NCBI RefSeq assembly: GCF_021532375.1 | Contig: NZ_JAKGAP010000067.1 | Span: forward strand, 1 to 35,719 | Direction: 5' to 3' | DNA length: 35,719 nt | Source of the DNA: Paenibacillus alkaliterrae | Lineage (GTDB): Bacteria > Bacillota > Bacilli > Paenibacillales > Paenibacillaceae | Shown here: positions 30,910 to 35,719 of the stretch, in pieces | Numbering within the stretch: position 1 is the first letter of the stretch | How the letters are laid out: each line of letters opens with the position of its first letter | Translations under genes and position numbers: made by a program | Notes under the pieces: generated by a model | What the model saw: only the letters and a program-made list of their open reading frames with translations | The model's database searches: none | Told to the model about the DNA's origin: nothing

Positions 30910-32790
30910 CTACCGTTTCGGAAGTAAACCGACATAAGCATCCGACAGCTTCATCAGCTCAAGGATATAATCGTAATCCTCACGGTATTGACTAAAGTCA
31001 GCGACCGGCTCCATCGTGCGTATATCGACGGCGGCACCATCCTCGAACCCTTTACCCGGCACGAATAAAATCTCATTGTTGAAGAACGAACCGGTCGGGA
31101 GATAATACCTCATCCCCACCACATTCTTTGTAATATTGAGCAAGTCATGGCCGAATACGGTATAACCTCTATCTTTTAACGAGATGCCGAGCACATTCGC
31201 AATGGTTGGCATGATGTCGACTTGCCCGCCCACATGCTCCAAGGTTTTGCCTTCCGTTCCGGGCACATGCATAATAAACGGAATGTTAAAACGGCTGATT
31301 CGATCGTTATACTTGATCCCAAGCTGCTCGCTGACCCAGGCCGGATCATTATCCTTGGACTGCATGCCAAAGTGATCGCCGTATACGACCAGCACGGTAT
31401 TCTCCAAAATGCCTTTTGCTTTAAGCCCCTCGATAAATTGACCGAGCGCATAATCCGTATAATTAAGCGACGTTAAATAATGGCCAAGCTGCGTTCCATT
31501 CAGTGATTCCGGCATCTTAATCCGCTGATGCTCGACCGGTATTTTGAACGGATGGTGGCTTGAGGTCGTCACGAATTGCGCGTAAAACGGTGTCTTTTGC
31601 TCATGCAGCGCCTGAAGCTTCTCTAAGCCCACACGGTACATTTCCGTATCCGAAGCTCCAAATGCATTGAATTTATCATTAATAAAGGATGGCCTTTCAT
31701 AGTAGTTCGTAAAGCCAAGCGCCGGATACATCTTGTCCCGGTCCCAGAAAGTAACATCGTTAACATGGAACGTGTTGGACTCATAGTTTTCCTGCTGCAG
31801 AAGTCTCGGCATACTCGGTATTACCCGATCGCTGTAGCCGGTCGACATGGCAATGACGCCAGTCGGATAGATGGAAGTATTAGACAGAAACTCCGCATCG
31901 GACGTGTTGCCCTGCCCGATCTGTTGAAAGAAATGCGGGAAGTAGAAGCTCTCCCCGGCAAGCCGATTCAACACAGGAGTAACCTCCTTGCCATCGACAG
32001 ACAGATTAATGCCTAAATTCTGAAACGCCTCCAGTTGCACGACGATTACGTTCTTGCCCTTCGCGACTCCGAAGTAATTAGGCGTCCCCGCTGCCGTCGC
32101 TTCTCCTTCCTGGTAGGAGTAAGACGCCTGCAGGTCTTCTGCAAATACAGCGGTCTGCTCAATGCTTCCGTCCTTTACTGCTCTTTCTTTCTCACTGGCC
32201 TTTATCGCGGCTGCCACTTGATAATCAAGAAAGCCAAGACTCTCCGCCTGCACGACCTCGTTCGGAATCAAGCTTCCGTTCCAAATATATCCTCCCGATA
32301 CAGCCGCGCAAAGGATGGCGGCAATAGCGACGTACAGCGGCTTGGCCACCCGTTTGCTTCCGGCGCTTCGACCGTCTTTAAAGCGATTCACGGCAAACAG
32401 AACAACAAATACAACTAGATCAAGGAAGAACAAATAATACACAGGCAGAAGAATAGAGCCTACGCTTTCTCCGATCTGCGGCACCTGATCAAGCCCATAC
32501 AGCGCGGTATAGGTAGGGACGGTCCCATAATAGCTGAAATATATCGTAGACGCGAACAGAAGCAGCGACAAGATCGCATTGTACGCTCCGAACACGAAGC
32601 CCTTCCATTTCAATGAGGTTATCAACTCAAATACGCAAAGCAAGGTCAAAGCTGCAGCTGCATCCGCAAGCAGCCGATCCACTTGAATACCTTGAAAGAC
32701 GAATTGGCGGAACAGAATCATTTTCAACATCAATAATATAAATACGAGAAAAAACGGTGATCTCTTGTAAGAATTAGCTGTAAGCTCCAA
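30910..32790 (-). CDS. Lipoteichoic acid synthase family protein (LtaS-like)
   Basis: The 626-residue protein has five N-terminal membrane segments (about 10-180) and a large extracellular sulfatase-fold domain. Landmarks are VIVVQLEAFQNLGI (metal-binding Glu), FFQQIGQGNTSDAEFLSNTS (catalytic Thr), VVTTSSHHPF-like region and VVYGDHFGM (metal-binding Asp-His). The family polymerises glycerol-phosphate from phosphatidylglycerol to make lipoteichoic acid. Which paralogue (LtaS, YfnI, YqgS or YvgJ type) cannot be told. The start is TTG with AGGAGTG seven bases upstream. A PhoP-box-like array lies in its promoter, suggesting phosphate control. Terminator at 30842-30884. Confidence 0.93.
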   Translation of the reverse strand: MELTANSYKRSPFFLVFILLMLKMILFRQFVFQGIQVDRLLADAAAALTLLCVFELITSLKWKGFVFGAYNAILSLLLFASTIYFSYYGTVPTYTALYGLDQVPQIGESVGSILLPVYYLFFLDLVVFVVLFAVNRFKDGRSAGSKRVAKPLYVAIAAILCAAVSGGYIWNGSLIPNEVVQAESLGFLDYQVAAAIKASEKERAVKDGSIEQTAVFAEDLQASYSYQEGEATAAGTPNYFGVAKGKNVIVVQLEAFQNLGINLSVDGKEVTPVLNRLAGESFYFPHFFQQIGQGNTSDAEFLSNTSIYPTGVIAMSTGYSDRVIPSMPRLLQQENYESNTFHVNDVTFWDRDKMYPALGFTNYYERPSFINDKFNAFGASDTEMYRVGLEKLQALHEQKTPFYAQFVTTSSHHPFKIPVEHQRIKMPESLNGTQLGHYLTSLNYTDYALGQFIEGLKAKGILENTVLVVYGDHFGMQSKDNDPAWVSEQLGIKYNDRISRFNIPFIMHVPGTEGKTLEHVGGQVDIMPTIANVLGISLKDRGYTVFGHDLLNITKNVVGMRYYLPTGSFFNNEILFVPGKGFEDGAAVDIRTMEPVADFSQYREDYDYILELMKLSDAYVGLLPKR

Positions 32791-32820
32791 TCCATTTCAC
32801 TCCTCTAATCATGGCACTTC

Positions 32821-32873
32821 TATATAAAAAGGCATATTAATTTTATGTTAAGACAATGTTAAGACAATATTAA
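32821..32873 (-). promoter_or_regulatory. PhoP-box-like direct repeats and -10 box upstream of the LTA synthase
   Basis: Read on the minus strand the sequence holds TTAATA, TTAACA, TTAACA, TTAATA (32873-32835), each 6-mer separated by exactly 5 bases, so the period is 11 bp. TATATA (32826-32821) follows after eight bases as a -10. This matches the known PhoP box of Bacillus (TTAACA-type repeats with about 5-bp spacing on the coding strand, ending close to the -10). The gene is on the same strand 31 bases downstream. Confidence 0.75.
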
Positions 32874-32970
32874 GCCATAAACAACAATTATGAAATAGGG
32901 AAATGTAAGCAACTGGCTATTTTAACGCAGGAAAGCACGCCGCGGCCTCTTTTATCTTCGAAAATACGTA

Positions 32971-32996
32971 CAAAAACAGCGCTCTAACGAGCGCTG
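32971..32996 (-). terminator. Rho-independent terminator of the polysaccharide deacetylase gene
   Basis: CAGCGCTC (32977-32984) and GAGCGCTG (32989-32996) pair perfectly around TAAC; on the minus strand the stem runs into TTTTTG. It lies 21 bases after the gene's stop. Confidence 0.8.
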
Positions 32997-33017
32997 CATA
33001 ACCTTCTTGATTTATTC

Positions 33018-33905
33018 TTATTTGTTATGTGGAATTCCGAGCAGCTGCGAAACGGTGACGAACGTGAGACCTTTCTTCTTCAAAGCGGGGATCAGCTCAT
33101 CCACCGCTTCAACCATGCCCGACAGATCCTGGGTCCAATGACCGCCGCTGTGCATCAGTATGATGGCGCCGGGATGGATTTTGCTCATCACATTTTTCTG
33201 CACCGCGGCAGAATCGATTTGTTTCCAATCCATCGAATCAACCGACCAGCCAATGACGCTGAAGTTCATTGCCCCCAGCCCCTCCACTCTGCTTTCGTTC
33301 AAGCCGCCGTAAGGAGCACGAAACAGCTTGGGGGAATACCCGACAATGTCCCGGATAACCTTATCTGTTTCATTCGCTTCCCATTTCATACGCCCGATGC
33401 TCTCCGCAAAAATCTTCGGATGCCAATACGTATGATTACCAATGATATGGCCTTCTTTATGAATACGCTGAGTTACATCCGGATGACCGGTTACCCTGGA
33501 GCCGACCAAGAAAAATGTCGCTTTCACCCCATGCTTCTTCAAAACGTCAAGCACCTGCGGCGTGAACCGCCGATCGGGGCCGTCATCGAACGTAAGCGCG
33601 ACCTGATTGGTTTTTCCTGACGCATGAAGCGCCATAATTTTCGGATATTTATTGACGAGAGTACGATTGTCGGACAACTCCTTGGGCCGTCCAAGCTTCT
33701 CGGCCCCCCCTTCCAAAGGTGGAGTCGTGCCTTTGACGATCGTTCCGGAAGTACCGGATTGGGATTGGTCTTTTGAATAGATATTGATTTCGGAAGGCGT
33801 CTGCTGGGCTCTTTGACGCTGCTCCGGCTCCATTCCTCTACTGCAGGAGGAAACAAGTATCGCTATCAGAAGAACAGACAAACAGCGTTTAAGGGAATAC
33901 ATCAT
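33018..33905 (-). CDS. Polysaccharide deacetylase (NodB/CE4) lipoprotein
   Basis: The 295-residue protein has a lipoprotein signal (LSVLLIAILVSSC), a roughly 75-residue polar linker, and a CE4 deacetylase domain (about 100-290). Motifs are QVALTFDDGPDRR (metal and catalytic Asp), IIGNHTYWHPK (two metal His), LFRAPYGG and IILMHSGG (catalytic His). CE4 enzymes remove acetyl groups from peptidoglycan or other N-acetylated glycans. With a lipid anchor it acts at the outer membrane face. The ATG follows AGGAGG eight bases upstream. It precedes the LTA synthase on the same strand but has its own terminator. Confidence 0.93.
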   Translation of the reverse strand: MMYSLKRCLSVLLIAILVSSCSRGMEPEQRQRAQQTPSEINIYSKDQSQSGTSGTIVKGTTPPLEGGAEKLGRPKELSDNRTLVNKYPKIMALHASGKTNQVALTFDDGPDRRFTPQVLDVLKKHGVKATFFLVGSRVTGHPDVTQRIHKEGHIIGNHTYWHPKIFAESIGRMKWEANETDKVIRDIVGYSPKLFRAPYGGLNESRVEGLGAMNFSVIGWSVDSMDWKQIDSAAVQKNVMSKIHPGAIILMHSGGHWTQDLSGMVEAVDELIPALKKKGLTFVTVSQLLGIPHNK

Positions 33906-33940
33906 TCGAAATACCTCCTGGACGGAATGTTATGCATATA

Positions 33941-34051
33941 TTATTTGAATACTCCGCACAAAAATATTCCTCCAACACAAATAAAGACCGATGGTCCTGT
34001 AGTTGTATCTCCAACCCATCCAAGATTAGCTGAGATCGGCATCAAATGCAT
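33941..34051 (-). CDS. Small hydrophobic 36-residue ORF, unrecognised
   Basis: The ORF starts at an ATG that overlaps the stop of the histidine-kinase fragment (TGATG) and ends in TAA at 33941. The product (MHLMPISANLGWVGDTTTG, then a hydrophobic stretch FICVGGIFLCGVFK) looks protein-like and could be a small membrane peptide or the 3' tail of a lost membrane-protein gene. There is no ribosome binding site of its own, so expression would depend on coupling. Confidence 0.35.
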   Translation of the reverse strand: MHLMPISANLGWVGDTTTGPSVFICVGGIFLCGVFK

Positions 34052-34464
34052 CAATCCGGCGGCGAAAAAGCAGTCGGCAGCGTCAGGGTGAACGAGCTTC
34101 CTTCTTCCGAGCTTTCCAGCAAAACAAGTTCGCCGCCTTGGGCCTGAGCGAGCAGCCTGCTGAACGCCAGGCCGAGACCGAGGCCCCGTACGGTCTGTTT
34201 TTTGCTCTCCCCGCGAAAGAACCGCTCGAATACAAAGTTCCGTTCGCGCAATTCGATCCGGATGCATATAGGACGGTCGGATTGCCGCGACTGTATGCTG
34301 TTATTGAGCAGATTGACGACAATTTGCTGAATGCGAAGCGGATCTCCTTCCGCCTCTACCAGCCGTCCGGACGTCAACAGCTCAGGCTCGCTGACGCCCT
34401 CGTCCTGATGCAGCGCCCATTGATAGGCGATTTCGGACAGCAGGCGGCCATGATTCTTATGTCG
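34051..34464 (-). pseudogene. Histidine kinase 3' fragment with internal deletion
   Basis: Open sequence in one minus-strand frame encodes the end of a sensor kinase: LLSEIAYQWALHQDEG, EGDPLRIQQIVVNLLNNSIQSR (N box), VFERFFRGESKKQTVRGLGLGLAFSRLL (F and G2 boxes) and SSFTLTLPTA. Between CIRIELRER and NFVFERFF the D-x-G-x-G box and about 20 residues are missing in frame, so ATP binding should fail. The dimerisation domain and sensor are absent; upstream the frame stops at TAA (34465-34467), where a different gene begins. Confidence 0.75.
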
Positions 34465-34664
34465 TTAATTAAAGGGGTTAGTTTCCATTCATTATGATCA
34501 GCTCCACGATGAACCCACTCAATCAAGTTATCTGGACCTTCAAAATCATAATCATCGAAAAACAAAGCTGTTGAATTGGCTAATTCTTTATTAAGAAGTT
34601 GAACTACAGAAGTCTTTCCCCCACCTGAAACTGCTGCAATAGCAATAATAAAAGGTATCTTCAA
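34453..34664 (-). pseudogene. Truncated P-loop kinase (uridine-kinase-like), 5' part only
   Basis: The ORF starts with TTG after GGGAGG (five-base spacing) and encodes FIIAIAAVSGGGKTSVVQLLNKEL (Walker A), ALFFDDYDFEGPDN and WVHRGADHNEWKLTPLINDIR, a small-molecule kinase of the uridine-kinase/P-loop type. After about residue 70 the frame runs out of frame into the histidine-kinase fragment (ending at 34374), so the LID and C-terminal parts are lost. The start is two bases after the methyltransferase stop, indicating an original two-gene operon. Confidence 0.7.
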
Positions 34665-34665
34665 G

Positions 34666-35441
34666 TTATCCTCCCAACAATATTCTTACAGCCTTCTTAA
34701 CTTCATATGTTATCATTTGCCCAGCTTTTGAAGGTCTCTCATTAAACTTATAATCAGCTGATTTACTAATCTCTTGATAACCTGTTCTTTCGAGTAATAA
34801 GACAAACTCATAATTCCCATACCAGCTTAAAGGAAACCGTTGAAGTTCTGTCTGTATAAGAGTTCCATTCTTCCACTTCTCGTATTTCAATAAAGACACT
34901 ATTCTCTGTTCAAGTAAATTAAGTTCAATTCGCTTTTCTTCTAAAATAATTACTTCGTTATTTGAGGTATTCCACTCCTATTCGATACCGAGCTTGTATT
35001 TAAATCAGTCGGAATAAATAAATCCAATATTAACCTACCGCCAGGCTGCAAATAGTTGTAGAAATGATTTAATGCGGTTAGCGTTTGTTCTCGTCCTTCT
35101 ATTAATTGAAATGATCCCCCAGGTATGATTATGCTTTCATATTTGTCCCTCAAGGAAAAATTATGCATTTCGGCATTGAAAAGCATTGGATTAAGATTTA
35201 ATGCACTAAATCTTCTTCTAGATGAATCCAACATTGCACTTGAATTATCCAATCCATCAATTTGCAATCCTGCTTGCAGTAATGGGATAAGTACACGCCC
35301 AGAACCACAACCTACTTCAAGTACTTTACCTTTTACGTCTGATAGGCGTTCTTTATAATATTCAACATCACCAAAAGAAAATCCTAATGGTTTACTAATG
35401 TCATAAAATTCTGTACAAAGTTCTCCGTATGAAATATACAT
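34666..35441 (-). pseudogene. Class I SAM-dependent methyltransferase split by a single-base frameshift
   Basis: The first frame (ATG at 35441, GGAGAG seven bases upstream, to 34950) encodes GKVLEVGCGSGRVLIPLLQAG (SAM motif I), IDGLDNSSAMLD (motif II), and LQPGGRLILDLFIPTDL. The second frame (to 34666) encodes NEVIILEEKRIELNLLEQR, YEKWKNGTLIQTEL and WYGNYEFVLLLERTGYQ, the normal C-terminal half. The frames would join if one base were restored in the GG run at about 34976-34979 (reading SNREWNTSNNEV). Together they make about 258 residues, the right length. It is AT-rich relative to neighbours. A real mutation or a sequencing error are both possible. Confidence 0.8.
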
Positions 35442-35480
35442 GTCAATCTCTCCGTTTTGGTTGTAATTTCAGGGTATTTC

Positions 35481-35643
35481 GCCTAACGTTCTTGTATTCA
35501 CGAACCCTCACTGCCTTAAGGTCCGTTAGGACCGGTCGCGACGCGGTTAGGCAGTACAGAGTTGACTGCTGAGTTCGCTTCTCTGCCTATTGCATCTGCA
35601 GACCAAGAGCCGTCAGGCTCGCCGCGTGAATATGGTGTTGAAC
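35481..35643. repeat. attC-like large imperfect palindrome
   Basis: The 163-bp element starts with GCCTAAC (35481-35487, fits RYYYAAC) and ends with GTTGAAC (35637-35643, fits GTTRRRY). Inside these are the complementary boxes TATTCACG and CGTGAATA. Between them lie nested hairpins: ACTGCCT/AGGCAGT, GGTCC-GTTA-GGACC and GAGCC-GTCA-GGCTC. This arrangement is that of an integron recombination site (R'', L'', variable structure, L', R'). It sits 40 bases upstream of the methyltransferase start. No integrase gene is in the window. Confidence 0.5.
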
Positions 35644-35719
35644 TAAACCGCTACGCGGTAGCTTTTCCATCAAATCCCTGCTGATATCTTATCATACCTT
35701 CCTTATTCTCAACAGTAGA
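35644..35719. other. End of window, no gene seen
   Basis: The last 76 bases hold a small hairpin (GCTAC-GCG-GTAGC, followed by TTTT) directly after the attC-like site and no coding sequence that I can support. Confidence 0.4.

Overview
The window looks like chromosomal DNA of a Paenibacillus-type bacterium (Bacillota, Paenibacillaceae). I base this on strong GGAGG ribosome binding sites, frequent TTG/GTG starts, YesM/YesN-type regulation, a PL11 rhamnogalacturonan lyase, an SLH-domain protein, a DUF6157 protein, a lipoteichoic acid synthase and lipobox lipoproteins. No rRNA, tRNA, CRISPR array, insertion sequence or prophage was seen.

Layout. 1-5.7 kb: a gene remnant, a VOC-fold protein, a small SLH protein, an MFS permease, a DEDDh exonuclease, and a divergent pair made of a GH172/DUF2961 glycosidase and an AraC regulator. 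5.7-13.9 kb: a DUF6157 protein, two APH-fold kinases, a dioxygenase-HEAT fusion, an AraC regulator, a chimeric ABC-exporter/UPF0303 ORF, exonuclease III, two decayed gene tails, and a HepT/MntA toxin-antitoxin pair. 14.1-16.3 kb: a PL11 lyase. 16.5-25.2 kb: one long minus-strand operon for nucleoside use, with two BMP-type lipoproteins, a nucleoside ABC ATPase and two permeases (NupOPQ type), two nucleoside hydrolases and an EamA transporter. It ends in a clear terminator. 25.4-27.9 kb: a divergent YesM/YesN two-component pair that probably controls this operon. 27.9-33.9 kb: a pullulanase, an LTA synthase with a PhoP-box-like promoter, and a polysaccharide deacetylase lipoprotein. 33.9-35.7 kb: a scarred region with a histidine-kinase fragment, a truncated P-loop kinase and a frameshifted methyltransferase, followed by a large attC-like palindromic site.

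Functional logic. The central block takes up nucleosides (BMP plus ABC), hydrolyses them (nucleoside hydrolases) and may move a product (EamA). Polysaccharide enzymes (GH172, PL11, pullulanase) surround it, which suits a soil or plant-associated saprophyte. The most unusual items are the attC-like site in an apparently integrase-free Gram-positive context, the in-frame ABC-exporter/UPF0303 chimera, the four-repeat PhoP box before the LTA synthase, the dioxygenase-HEAT fusion, and several gene remnants that mark past deletions.
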